The translations under genes were made by a program, and so were the position numbers. From Dechloromonas denitrificans (GTDB taxonomy: Bacteria; Pseudomonadota; Gammaproteobacteria; Burkholderiales; Rhodocyclaceae), in contig NZ_CP075187.1 of assembly GCF_020510665.1 (NCBI RefSeq), forward strand, positions 2,190,501 through 2,254,500: 64,000 nt of DNA, given 5' to 3'. Positions 28,481 through 36,599 of this stretch are shown in pieces (the first letter of the stretch is position 1; each line of letters starts with the position of its first letter). The notes beneath the pieces were generated by a model, which had not been told where the DNA came from, made no database searches, and saw only the letters and a list, made by a program, of their open reading frames with translations.

Positions 28481-29146
28481 TTATTTATCACATAGATAAC
28501 AGGAATCGTTAAAGGTAAGTACCCAGTTGGGACGATAAACGACAAAAAGCGTCATGACCATTCCCGAGAGCCATGCCTCGGAGAATCCCAATAACAAAAA
28601 ATAGGGGAAATAATCACCAATCAGATATTCCCATTCGTACGCCCCCGCCATTGCCATGAACACAGAAACGGTAAATCCGGTCGCAATAACAGTCAGTGCC
28701 GCACAAAGAAATCCGTGAATGAATATATAAACAAAAAAATGCTTGGGAAGAACCGGAGAAAGCCACTTGAACAAGAAATGACTGCACGGCACCGCCACGC
28801 CAGCCATCAGTAGCTCATTCAACCCAAAGGCAAAAATTCCGGCAGAACCATTCAAGGTGACAGCAGCCAAAACGGCAGACAAACCAATGAAGGCAAGGTA
28901 AGGGCCAAAACTTAGCGTAAAGACAGTAGCGCCCAGCAGATGGAATCCCAACCCGGGTTTGACGCCCGCTTTCATGCTCCAGATCAGCACCAGGAACACG
29001 ATCATGCCAAGCCACACATTGAGCTGTTCCGAATCTTTGAGACGCGCCCAGTCGGCCCGAAAAAGACAAAGGGCGAAGACGGGTAGCCAGACGACCCAAG
29101 CCGCCCAGTACCACGCTTCGCCCAACAGTGTGTCCGGTAGATTCAC
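28481..29146 (-). CDS. CbiM-like energy-coupling factor transporter permease, stand-alone
   Basis: 221 residues, six or so hydrophobic segments. GFHLLGATVFTLSFGPYLAFIGL and the following Gly-rich helices resemble the CbiM/NikM substrate-binding membrane component of ECF metal (Co/Ni) transporters. The start is a GTG at 29146 without an obvious ribosome-binding site. No CbiN, CbiQ or CbiO genes are nearby, so it is a solo S-component-like protein. The C-terminus carries two cysteines (DSCYLCDK). Neighbours (etfA upstream, fimV-like downstream) give no hint to its substrate. Confidence 0.7.
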   Translation of the reverse strand: MNLPDTLLGEAWYWAAWVVWLPVFALCLFRADWARLKDSEQLNVWLGMIVFLVLIWSMKAGVKPGLGFHLLGATVFTLSFGPYLAFIGLSAVLAAVTLNGSAGIFAFGLNELLMAGVAVPCSHFLFKWLSPVLPKHFFVYIFIHGFLCAALTVIATGFTVSVFMAMAGAYEWEYLIGDYFPYFLLLGFSEAWLSGMVMTLFVVYRPNWVLTFNDSCYLCDK

Positions 29147-29155
29147 ACGGCTATT

Positions 29156-30088
29156 TTAGCCAACCGCAGCCACCAGTTGCGGCACCACCTCAAACAAGTC
29201 ACCTACCAGGCCGTAATCGGCGATCTGGAAGATCGGGGCATCGGGGTCCTTGTTGATCGCCACGATCACCTTGGAATCTTTCATCCCGGCCAGATGCTGG
29301 ATCGCACCGGAAATACCGACCGCCAGGTAGAGCTGCGGCGCGACGATCTTGCCGGTCTGGCCCACCTGGTAGTCATTCGGCACAAAACCGGCGTCGACCG
29401 CAGCACGGCTGGCGCCGAGCGCAGCACCGAGCTTGTCGGCCAGCGGTTCGAGCAGTTGCTGATAGTTTTCACCGCTGCCCAGACCTCGACCGCCAGAGAC
29501 GATGATCTTGGCGGCGCCGAGTTCAGGGCGGGCCGATTTGGTCAGTTCGCGATGGGTCAGCGCGCTTTGGGCGGTGTCGGCGGCGGCGCCGAGCGTTTCG
29601 ATTTCGGCATTGTTGCCGGCGTCGACCGCGTCAAAGGCGGTGGTACGCACGGTGATCACCTTGACCGTATCGGCGCTCTTGACCGTGGCCAGCGCATTGC
29701 CGGCGTAGATCGGGCGGACGAAGGTGTCGGCAGATTCAACACCGGTGATTTCGGAAATCTGCGCGACGTCGAGCAGTGCGGCAACGCGCGGCAGCAGGTT
29801 TTTGCCGAAGGTCGTGGCCGGGGCCAGGATGTGGCTGTAGCCGGCGGCGTTGGCGATGACCAGTGCGCTCAGGTTTTCTGCGGTCTGGCTTTGGTAGTGG
29901 GCCGCGTCGGCCACTTTGACTTTGCTCACGCCTTGCAGGCCGGCAGCTTGCTGGGCGGCGCCGCTGCAGGCGGTGCCGGCAACGAGGACGTGAATGTCGC
30001 CACCGATTTTGGCGGCGGCAGCAACGGTGTTGAGCGTGGCGGCCTTGAGGCTGGCGTGGTCGTGTTCGGCGATAACGAGGATGGTCAT
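29156..30088 (-). CDS. etfA: electron transfer flavoprotein alpha subunit
   Basis: 310 residues. FAD-binding subunit passing electrons from acyl-CoA dehydrogenases to ETF-quinone oxidoreductase. C-terminal FAD motif [16 protein letters not shown] and the [31 protein letters not shown] region are diagnostic. Two bases separate it from etfB. It contains a 13-base word copy at 29393-29405 within RAAVDAG. Confidence 0.97.
   Translation of the reverse strand: MTILVIAEHDHASLKAATLNTVAAAAKIGGDIHVLVAGTACSGAAQQAAGLQGVSKVKVADAAHYQSQTAENLSALVIANAAGYSHILAPATTFGKNLLPRVAALLDVAQISEITGVESADTFVRPIYAGNALATVKSADTVKVITVRTTAFDAVDAGNNAEIETLGAAADTAQSALTHRELTKSARPELGAAKIIVSGGRGLGSGENYQQLLEPLADKLGAALGASRAAVDAGFVPNDYQVGQTGKIVAPQLYLAVGISGAIQHLAGMKDSKVIVAINKDPDAPIFQIADYGLVGDLFEVVPQLVAAVG
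29393..29405 (-). repeat. 13-base word (copy 6)
   Basis: GTCGACCGCAGCA in etfA, coding AAVDA. Confidence 0.85.
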
Positions 30089-30090
30089 GA

Positions 30091-30840
30091 TCAGATCACC
30101 TTGGCTTCGTTTTTGAGTTTGTTGACGAGTTCGGCCACATCCGCGACCTTGACACCCGCGGAGCGCTTGGCCGGTTCGGCGACTTTCAGCGTGCTCAGGC
30201 GCGGGGCAACGTCAACGCCGAGGTCGGCAGGCTTGACGGTGTCGAGCGGCTTCTTCTTGGCTTTCATGATGTTCGGCAGCGTGGCGTAGCGCGGTTCGTT
30301 CAGGCGCAGGTCGGTCGAGACAACGGCCGGCAGGCTGATCGCCAGGGTTTCCAGACCCCCGTCGATTTCGCGGGTGACTTCTGCCTTGCCGCCGGCGATG
30401 ACAACCTTGGAGGCGAAGGTGGCTTGCGGCCAGTTCTGCAGCGCAGCCAGCATCTGACCGGTCTGGTTGGCATCGTCGTCAATCGCTTGCTTGCCGCAGA
30501 TGACGAGTTGCGGTTGTTCCTTGTCGCACAGCGCCTTGAGCAGCTTGGCGACAGCCAGCGGCTGAAGTTCGACGTCGGCTTCAACCAGGATGCCGCGGTC
30601 GGCACCAATCGCCATCGCGGTGCGCAGGGTTTCCTGGCAGGCGGCCACGCCGCAGGAAACAGCGATCACTTCAGTCGCAATGCCGGCTTCCTTCAGACGC
30701 ACGGCTTCTTCCACCGCGATTTCGTCGAACGGGTTCATGCTCATCTTGACGTTGGCCAGGTCTACCCCTGAACCATCCGCCTTCACGCGTACCTTGACGT
30801 TGTAGTCCACTACCCGCTTCACGGGGACGAGAATTTTCAC
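30091..30840 (-). CDS. etfB: electron transfer flavoprotein beta subunit
   Basis: 249 residues, starting at a GTG with AGGAGAGG a few bases upstream. [20 protein letters not shown] and the AMP-binding [23 protein letters not shown] segment are typical. First gene of an etfBA operon transcribed divergently from a TetR-family regulator; the paired palindromes at 30935-30971 lie about 100 bp upstream and could influence it. Confidence 0.97.
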   Translation of the reverse strand: MKILVPVKRVVDYNVKVRVKADGSGVDLANVKMSMNPFDEIAVEEAVRLKEAGIATEVIAVSCGVAACQETLRTAMAIGADRGILVEADVELQPLAVAKLLKALCDKEQPQLVICGKQAIDDDANQTGQMLAALQNWPQATFASKVVIAGGKAEVTREIDGGLETLAISLPAVVSTDLRLNEPRYATLPNIMKAKKKPLDTVKPADLGVDVAPRLSTLKVAEPAKRSAGVKVADVAELVNKLKNEAKVI

Positions 30841-30934
30841 AAGCCTCTCCTTTCAGGTCGTTTAAATTTATCAGCGCCTTTGTACTACAAACTGGCATCT
30901 GTTTGACAGAGTCTTAGTCATTACGCACAATGAC

Positions 30935-30950
30935 CATACTGTGTCGTATG
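30935..30950. promoter_or_regulatory. operator half 1: CATAC-N6-GTATG palindrome
   Basis: CATAC (30935-30939) and its reverse complement GTATG (30946-30950) spaced by six bases. The same architecture recurs 21 bp downstream. A pair of identical palindromes two helical turns apart next to a TetR gene is the usual appearance of an autoregulatory operator; the assignment to this regulator is inference. Confidence 0.75.
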
Positions 30951-30955
30951 GAGTG

Positions 30956-30971
30956 CATACGGTAGCGTATG
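30956..30971. promoter_or_regulatory. operator half 2: CATAC-N6-GTATG palindrome covering the regulator start codon
   Basis: CATAC (30956-30960), six-base spacer, GTATG (30967-30971). The ATG within the right arm is the proposed start codon of the TetR gene (30969). Centre-to-centre distance to the first palindrome is 21 bp, so both face the same side of the helix. Confidence 0.75.
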
Positions 30972-31580
30972 GAAATCACACCTGTCAAGTCTCCCCTGAA
31001 AGTGCCTCGCAAGAAGGCGGTATCGCCGCGCACGCAACTCGACCCCAACAACTGGGTCGAAACGGCGGTTGATGTCCTCGCCCGAGAAGGCGTTGCCGGC
31101 CTGCGCGTTGAAGTGCTGGCCAAACGCTGCGGCGTCACCAAAGGCAGTTTTTACTGGCACTTCAAGGATCGCCAGGCGCTGCTCGATGCCGTGCTGGAGC
31201 ACTGGAAAGACGGCCGGATTCGCGATATCGAAAAAACCACCTCGGTTGCACCAGGCCAGGAACGCGACCAATTGCACTATGCCATCGAGGTCTATGGCGC
31301 CAATCGCAATCGCAAGGGCATGTCCATTGAACTGGCTGTGCGCGACTGGGCTCGCCATGATGCACGTGCGGCAGCCGTCGTCGAAGCTGTTGATTTGTAT
31401 CGCCTGGAGTGTACCCGCAAACTGTTTGTTGCTTCCGGCATGTCGGAAGCCGAAGCAAAAAGTCGCAGCCTGCTTCTGTACGCCTGCGTTTTCGGGCTAT
31501 CGCTGATGCACTACAGTGATTTTGACGAGAATCTTGGCGATCTTAAGCAACGCATTGCCGAACGCATTGTTTCAAATTAA
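30969..31580 (+). CDS. TetR-family transcriptional regulator
   Basis: 203 residues. The N-terminal helix-turn-helix reads WVETAVDVLAREGVAGLRVEVLAKRCGVTKGSFYWHFKDRQALLDAVLEHW, a textbook TetR DNA-binding domain preceded by a 25-residue Lys/Pro-rich tail; the C-terminal ligand domain is not assignable. Divergent from etfBA, so control of fatty-acid/branched-chain oxidation is a reasonable guess. The ATG has no ribosome-binding site and lies inside a palindromic operator, so either the message is leaderless or the true start is further in (an in-frame GTG is at 31002). Convergent with the ABC auxiliary lipoprotein gene, overlapping it by 4 bp. Confidence 0.9.
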   Translation: MEITPVKSPLKVPRKKAVSPRTQLDPNNWVETAVDVLAREGVAGLRVEVLAKRCGVTKGSFYWHFKDRQALLDAVLEHWKDGRIRDIEKTTSVAPGQERDQLHYAIEVYGANRNRKGMSIELAVRDWARHDARAAAVVEAVDLYRLECTRKLFVASGMSEAEAKSRSLLLYACVFGLSLMHYSDFDENLGDLKQRIAERIVSN

Positions 31581-32179
31581 CGCAGGCAATCAGCCAGCAC
31601 ACCGGATCGCTCCTGCTCCCACACACCGATTGCTGCGGTCAACTGCTCGACCACTGCCGTCAAGCCAGCTACACCGCCTTTTGAATCAGGTGACCCGGCG
31701 GCCAGGTCAAAGGCAAAAGTTTGCTCAGCCAAACGCCCGCGGCCACGATCAAGCCATTGCACGCGACCTTGCAGGACAGCCCGACTGACGGTCGCCGTAT
31801 CAAAAACCTGGCTGAACTCCGTGATATCAAGGCGTAGCACACAACGCGCCCGCCCCTGCCCTGCCGCAACCAGGCCTGAATCGCGAACCAGCTTGAGTTG
31901 AATCAACTGAGCCGGCGGCCCCGCCCAACGCGCCCTGGCATATTCACGCAATCGCGCTGGCTCGTCATAGGCCAGGCGGTAACCGATGCCCAGCGAGTCG
32001 AACCACAGCGGCGCCCTGACTTCAACGGCCATCGGCACTTTACGAATCGGCAGATTGCTGCGGTCGACCGCAAAACCGAGGTCATAGACCGCCATTGCCG
32101 TATCGCCTCGCTTGCCTGACGTCAAACAGCCGGCCAGCGACAGCACAAGGACCGGTATCGCAAAGAGTCGCACGTTCAT
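31577..32179 (-). CDS. ABC-type transport auxiliary lipoprotein (PqiC-like)
   Basis: 200 residues. Lipoprotein signal MNVRLFAIPVLVLSLAGC with lipobox LAGC, then the ABC_trans_aux-type fold (VAVEVRAPLWFDSLGIGYRL, RWAGPPAQLIQLKL). Such proteins sit at the inner face of the outer membrane and partner MCE proteins. Last gene of the MCE operon; its start overlaps the mlaD-like stop by four bases. It takes the place that soluble MlaC has in E. coli. It holds two copies of the 13-base word, coding LTAAI and VDRSN in different frames. Confidence 0.88.
   Translation of the reverse strand: MNVRLFAIPVLVLSLAGCLTSGKRGDTAMAVYDLGFAVDRSNLPIRKVPMAVEVRAPLWFDSLGIGYRLAYDEPARLREYARARWAGPPAQLIQLKLVRDSGLVAAGQGRARCVLRLDITEFSQVFDTATVSRAVLQGRVQWLDRGRGRLAEQTFAFDLAAGSPDSKGGVAGLTAVVEQLTAAIGVWEQERSGVLADCLR
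31631..31643 (+). repeat. 13-base word (copy 7, AAC form)
   Basis: TGCTGCGGTCAAC in the auxiliary lipoprotein gene, coding LTAAI. Confidence 0.85.
32056..32068 (+). repeat. 13-base word (copy 8)
   Basis: TGCTGCGGTCGAC in the same lipoprotein gene, coding VDRSN; followed by CGCAA so the site is nearly a full palindrome (TTGCTGCGGTCGACCGCAA). Confidence 0.85.
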
Positions 32180-33102
32180 TGCCCGCCCCCGTTAGAAAAG
32201 CCTGGCTCACCGGGGCCGGGAGGCAATGCCGGCGCACCGAAAACAAGCCCCTGCGGCGAATCTTCGAGAATCCGCAAAACGCGGCTCAGCTGACGCGAAG
32301 TTGTCGAAAAATCACTGGCCAATTCATTCAGGCGCGGCATCAGTGCCGCCGTTCCTCCGGCCGAGGCATCGCCAATGGCGCCATCGAGCTTGTCTGTAGC
32401 CGCCTGCATTTTGCCGATCAGCACGCGCGTATCGGCCAGCAAGGGGGCGACTTCACCGGCTGCAGCCGATAGTTTCTTGACATTTTGATCATCAATCAAT
32501 TTGCGAATCTGGATCAGGCTGCCGTTCAGATTTTCAAGCGCCGGCTTCATGTGCGCCGAAGCGGTCTCCAGATTAGCTAGCGTTGCCGTGAGGTGCTTGC
32601 GATTTTCTTCACTGAGCATGGCATTGGCGGATGCCATGAGCAATTGCGCCTGCTTCAAGGTCGCCGCACCGCTTTCGCCCAACTCGTCGAAAAGCGAGGG
32701 AATCATCATGATCTGCGGCGGCTTTTCATCGTCTGGCTCAAGGGGAGCCTTGTCCTTGCCGGTTTCGAGCAAAAGAATGTGCGCCAAACCGGTGACGCCC
32801 TGATAGTTGAGTTTGGCGACTGTCCCCTTGGTGAGCGGGACATCTTCACGCACCGAGATCGTCACAAGAATATTGCTGTAGTCATCCGGATCGAGCCGGA
32901 TATCGCTGACCTTGCCAACCCGGATGCCGCGATAGCGCACTTGCGCTTGTGGATTCAATCCACCGATATTTTGCTTGGTGACAACCACGTAATCATGCGT
33001 ATCGTCCTTGGCACCACCGAGCCAGTAGAGTGCCAGCAAAGCAGCAAGACCCAGCAAAAGAACAAAAATGCCGGCCACGAAGGCATGAGATTTATTTTCC
33101 AT
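32176..33102 (-). CDS. MCE-family lipid transport protein (MlaD-like)
   Basis: 308 residues. One N-terminal membrane helix (HAFVAGIFVLLLGLAALLALYWLGG), then a single MCE domain (VVVTKQNIGGLNPQAQVRYRGIRVGKVSDIRLDP) and a long helical C-terminus with heptad-like pattern. Hexameric MCE rings shuttle phospholipid across the periplasm. Part of a five-gene unit gppA-mlaE-mlaF-mlaD-lipoprotein; starts 10 bp after mlaF-like. Confidence 0.93.
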   Translation of the reverse strand: MENKSHAFVAGIFVLLLGLAALLALYWLGGAKDDTHDYVVVTKQNIGGLNPQAQVRYRGIRVGKVSDIRLDPDDYSNILVTISVREDVPLTKGTVAKLNYQGVTGLAHILLLETGKDKAPLEPDDEKPPQIMMIPSLFDELGESGAATLKQAQLLMASANAMLSEENRKHLTATLANLETASAHMKPALENLNGSLIQIRKLIDDQNVKKLSAAAGEVAPLLADTRVLIGKMQAATDKLDGAIGDASAGGTAALMPRLNELASDFSTTSRQLSRVLRILEDSPQGLVFGAPALPPGPGEPGFSNGGGQ

Positions 33103-33111
33103 GAGCTTTCA

Positions 33112-33867
33112 TTAAAGCAGTTTCTTGCGGTCAGCGCCAAAAAAGCCGGTCACAAAAGGATGATCGACAGTCATCACTTCTGCCTTGGGACCGTGGGCAA
33201 TGATATGTCCCTCGGCCAGTACGGCAACATGGCTGGCCAGCCCGGCCAGGGTATTCAGGTCATGCGTCACCATCACGACCGTCAGGCCCAGCGCCTGTTG
33301 CAGCGAACCGACCAGTTCGACAAAGTTCTGGCTGCGATCTGGATCAAGGCCAGCCGTCGGCTCATCAAGCAGCAGCAGTTCCGGCTCAAGGGCAAGCGCA
33401 CGCGCCAGCGCGACACGCTTGACCATTCCGCCGGACAGCTCCGCCGGCATCAACAGGCCGTGAGCCGGCGCCAATTCGACCATTGCCAGCTTGAGATGGA
33501 CCAGGTGCCGAATCCAGTCTTCATCGAGGCAACGCAATTCGCGCAAGGGGAAAGCAATGTTGTCAAAAACGGATAGTGCGGAAAATAGTGCGCCATGCTG
33601 GAAAAGCATGCCGAGCCGACGGCGGATGGCTCGCTGAACCAGGCTGTCCGGATCATTCAAATCAACATCGAAAAGACGCACATACCCGGCAGTCGGCCTA
33701 AGCAAGCCGAGCATTTCACGCAACAGGGTGGTTTTTCCGCTCCCCGAGCCGCCCAGCAAACCGACGATCTGCCCGCGCTCGATAGACAAATCGAGCTTGC
33801 GATGCACGTAATGCCCGGAAAAAACCGTATCGACGCCACACAGCTCGATGACGACATCGCGGGTCAT
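33112..33867 (-). CDS. MCE/Mla lipid transporter ATP-binding protein (MlaF-like)
   Basis: 251 residues. Walker A GLLGGSGSGKTTLLR at ~36-50, signature [15 protein letters not shown], Walker B LLLLDEPTAGLD; the Gly-Gly-Met in the signature is typical of MlaF/Ttg2A. Energises lipid movement with the MlaE-like permease. Four-base overlap with that gene's stop. Confidence 0.95.
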   Translation of the reverse strand: MTRDVVIELCGVDTVFSGHYVHRKLDLSIERGQIVGLLGGSGSGKTTLLREMLGLLRPTAGYVRLFDVDLNDPDSLVQRAIRRRLGMLFQHGALFSALSVFDNIAFPLRELRCLDEDWIRHLVHLKLAMVELAPAHGLLMPAELSGGMVKRVALARALALEPELLLLDEPTAGLDPDRSQNFVELVGSLQQALGLTVVMVTHDLNTLAGLASHVAVLAEGHIIAHGPKAEVMTVDHPFVTGFFGADRKKLL

Positions 33868-34970
33868 AACTGGGGCATCCCGATCTGACGGGTCAATACG
33901 GCAAAAATCGCATCAACCAGAATGACCGCGGTAATTGCCGTCACCACCGCACTGGTTGTGTTGGCGGACAGACTTTCGGTGTTCGGCTTGACCCGCAAGC
34001 CGAAATAACAGGCCACAAGTGCGATGACAAAGCCGAACAGCACGCCTTTGGCCAAACCGATCAGCAAGTTTGCCATCGGCACGGCACGCGGCAGATTCTC
34101 GAAAAAATAGATCAGTGACAGATCAAGCTGGAACATCGCGGCAATCATTCCACCAAACAAGGCGACGGCCGATGTCCATAAAACCAGCAGCGGCATTGCC
34201 GCGGTCAACCCGAAAATCTTGGGCAAAACGACACGAACCGTGCGCGAGATACCCATCGTGGACAGGGCATCGATTTCCTCGGTCACTCGCATCACACCGA
34301 TCTGGGCAGTCATTGCCGAACCGGATCGGCCGGCAACCAGCACCGCGACCAAGACCGGGCCAAGCTCGCGAATGATTGAAATGCCGAGGATATTGACGAT
34401 GAACAGGTCGGCGCCGAATGTTTTCAATTGCAGGGCGGACAAGTAGCTGATCGTAATACCAATCAAAAAACCGACCAGTGCCGTTACCGGCAGTGCCTGG
34501 GCACCGGATTTATAGAGATTGGCGGTAAATTCACGCCAAGGTATATCGGCCCGATGGCGAGCCAGATAAATCACATCGAGCCAGAGTTGCCCAAGCAGCG
34601 TCACCATGCCACGCAAGTTGACGGTCGCCTTGAGCAGTTGGTGACCAACAATTTCCAGCGGATGGAAGGAGTCGACCGGCGGAGCAGAAACTTCAGCCGG
34701 AAGATTGGCAACGCGCTCGATGACGGCGCGGTGCACACCCGAAATCAGCAGGTTTTTCGGCCAGGCCTGGCCCCAGGTGCGCCACAGCAAGACAGCGGCA
34801 GCACTATCAATCCGTGTAACGGCAAGAAGATTCCAGCTTTGCTCACCGGAGACGGCTGAAGCAAGTTGCTGCTTCAATACGTCAATCTGCGGCAGCATTG
34901 CGGCCAACGTCCATTCCCCGGCCAGCACGACTTTCCCCGGCTCAAGCTGCAAGCTGGGGAACGGCTTCAT
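33864..34970 (-). CDS. MlaE-family permease with N-terminal STAS-like domain
   Basis: 368 residues. The first ~110 residues look like a STAS domain (LEPGKVVLAGEWTLAAMLPQID... VTRIDSAAAVLLWRTWG), fused to an MlaE permease (LVGFLIGITISYLSALQLKTFGADLFIVNILGISIIRELGPVLVAVLVAGRSGSAMTAQIG). In E. coli the STAS protein MlaB is separate, so this is a fused form. Inner-membrane subunit of the MCE lipid transporter. Start overlaps the gppA stop by four bases. Confidence 0.93.
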   Translation of the reverse strand: MKPFPSLQLEPGKVVLAGEWTLAAMLPQIDVLKQQLASAVSGEQSWNLLAVTRIDSAAAVLLWRTWGQAWPKNLLISGVHRAVIERVANLPAEVSAPPVDSFHPLEIVGHQLLKATVNLRGMVTLLGQLWLDVIYLARHRADIPWREFTANLYKSGAQALPVTALVGFLIGITISYLSALQLKTFGADLFIVNILGISIIRELGPVLVAVLVAGRSGSAMTAQIGVMRVTEEIDALSTMGISRTVRVVLPKIFGLTAAMPLLVLWTSAVALFGGMIAAMFQLDLSLIYFFENLPRAVPMANLLIGLAKGVLFGFVIALVACYFGLRVKPNTESLSANTTSAVVTAITAVILVDAIFAVLTRQIGMPQL

Positions 34971-36469
34971 TCGCCCTTCCTCAAGGCCCGCGACTTGACC
35001 ACATAATCACGCCCGATCTGTTTCCAGATGGCCGCCTCTTCACCAAGAGCCGCGGCCGTCCACGGGTTGGTCGCCAGCCAGCCAGCCGGCAGTTCAAGCA
35101 GGAAGCCGCTGCCGCTACGGGAAACCCGCCAATCCGGCAAAGCCCGGTCATCCCGCGTGCGATGCAAGAGCACGGCCAGCCGCAAACAGAAAACCAGCGT
35201 CCAGGCGCTGTCGACCGCAGGAATCGAGCCCAGCTTTTCAAGCTTGCCACGATGTCCGAGCACCAGCATGGCCAGGCGTGCCTGATCCTTTTTGGAGAAA
35301 CCCGGCATGTCGGCATAGGTCAGGATGTAGGCACCGTGCTTGTGGTAGGCGTTATGGGCCACCGAAATCCCGATTTCATGCAACCGGGTGGCCCAGGACA
35401 AAAACTGAACGTCAACTTCGCTCGGCGTACCTTCCGAAAGCTGGGTCAGCGCCGAAATCGCCGTTGCTTCCACCCGTTCGACCTGATCCGCTTCTACCTG
35501 ATAACGCCGACGAAACTGCTTGACGGTCGAATCACGCATATCGTGGTCATGAAAACGGCCAAGCAGGTCATAAAGCACGCCGAGACGCAAAGCACCATCG
35601 GCATAGGTCATGCGCTCCAGCCCCAACTCCTCGAAAATGGCTGACATGATCGCGATACCTCCCGGCAGAACCGGCAAACGATCACTGCGTACGCCCGGCA
35701 AATCAAGCGCTTCGGCGGACCCCGCCTTGATCAGCAAGGCACAAAGCTTATCCAGGCCTTCCCGGGTAATGCCACTTTCGCCATTCGGATTCATGCCGTT
35801 CATTTCGAGCACATCCGCAATCGCCCGTGCTGAACCGGAAGAACCAACCGCTTCCTTCCAGCCCAGACGCTGATAATCGTGGGCAATCAGTTCGATTTCC
35901 TTCGCTGCAGCAACCTGCGCCTCGCGCAAACGCTTCTTGTCGATTTTCCGATCCGGGAAAAACCGCTGGGTATAACTGACGCAGCCCATGTAAAGGGACT
36001 CCATCAGTTGCGGATCATGGCGTTTGCCGATAATGAATTCGGTCGACCCACCGCCGATATCAATGACCAGACGCTTGTGCGACGCAGAAGGCAAGGAGTG
36101 CGAGGCGCCGATGTAAATCAGGCGCGCTTCCTCCCGACCGGCAATGATTTCGATCGGAAAGCCAAGCGCCTCTTCCGCCAGCGGCAGAAACTCGGCAGCA
36201 TTTTTAGCCACTCGCAGCGTATTGGTGGCAACGACACGAACAGCCCCAGGATCAAGGCCGCGCAAACGCTCGCCGAAATTGCGCAAGGCCAGCAAGGCGC
36301 GTGCCTGCGATGGCGCATCCAGGCGCTTGTCGGCATTCAGCCCGGAAGCCAGCCGGACGGCAGACTTCATCGAATCCAGCGTATAAATCTGGTCATCGAC
36401 CACCCGACCAACCTGCAGGCGGAAGCTATTGGAGCCTAAATCAACTGCAGCGACTGTTTCGTAAATCAT
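34967..36469 (-). CDS. exopolyphosphatase/pppGpp phosphohydrolase (Ppx/GppA family)
   Basis: 500 residues from the ATG at 36469 (MIYETVAAVDLGSNSFRLQVG). Actin-like ATPase fold: phosphate 1 motif DLGSNSFRL and phosphate 2 motif DIGGGSTEFIIG, then a C-terminal HD-like helical domain. Hydrolyses polyphosphate and/or pppGpp; the two cannot be told apart by sequence here. Frame upstream to 36514 lacks similarity. First gene of the run with the MCE transporter, perhaps linked only by transcription. Confidence 0.93.
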   Translation of the reverse strand: MIYETVAAVDLGSNSFRLQVGRVVDDQIYTLDSMKSAVRLASGLNADKRLDAPSQARALLALRNFGERLRGLDPGAVRVVATNTLRVAKNAAEFLPLAEEALGFPIEIIAGREEARLIYIGASHSLPSASHKRLVIDIGGGSTEFIIGKRHDPQLMESLYMGCVSYTQRFFPDRKIDKKRLREAQVAAAKEIELIAHDYQRLGWKEAVGSSGSARAIADVLEMNGMNPNGESGITREGLDKLCALLIKAGSAEALDLPGVRSDRLPVLPGGIAIMSAIFEELGLERMTYADGALRLGVLYDLLGRFHDHDMRDSTVKQFRRRYQVEADQVERVEATAISALTQLSEGTPSEVDVQFLSWATRLHEIGISVAHNAYHKHGAYILTYADMPGFSKKDQARLAMLVLGHRGKLEKLGSIPAVDSAWTLVFCLRLAVLLHRTRDDRALPDWRVSRSGSGFLLELPAGWLATNPWTAAALGEEAAIWKQIGRDYVVKSRALRKGE

Positions 36470-36550
36470 CAGTAAGGAACACGGGAAAGGTAGGACTGAC
36501 GGGCATTCTAACACCCACCCCCGGCATCAATTCTTACAGTTGAGGCGTAA

Positions 36551-36582
36551 AAAAACCCGCCGGCTTGCGTCGGCGGGTTTGG
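36551..36582 (-). terminator. terminator after propionyl-CoA synthetase gene
   Basis: Ten-base stem AAACCCGCCG (36553-36562) with CGGCGGGTTT (36571-36580), loop GCTTGCGT. On the minus strand it runs into TTTTTTTAC. It lies between the prpE stop and the gppA start, both on the minus strand. Confidence 0.9.
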
Positions 36583-36599
36583 ATGAAGCACGAACCGGA

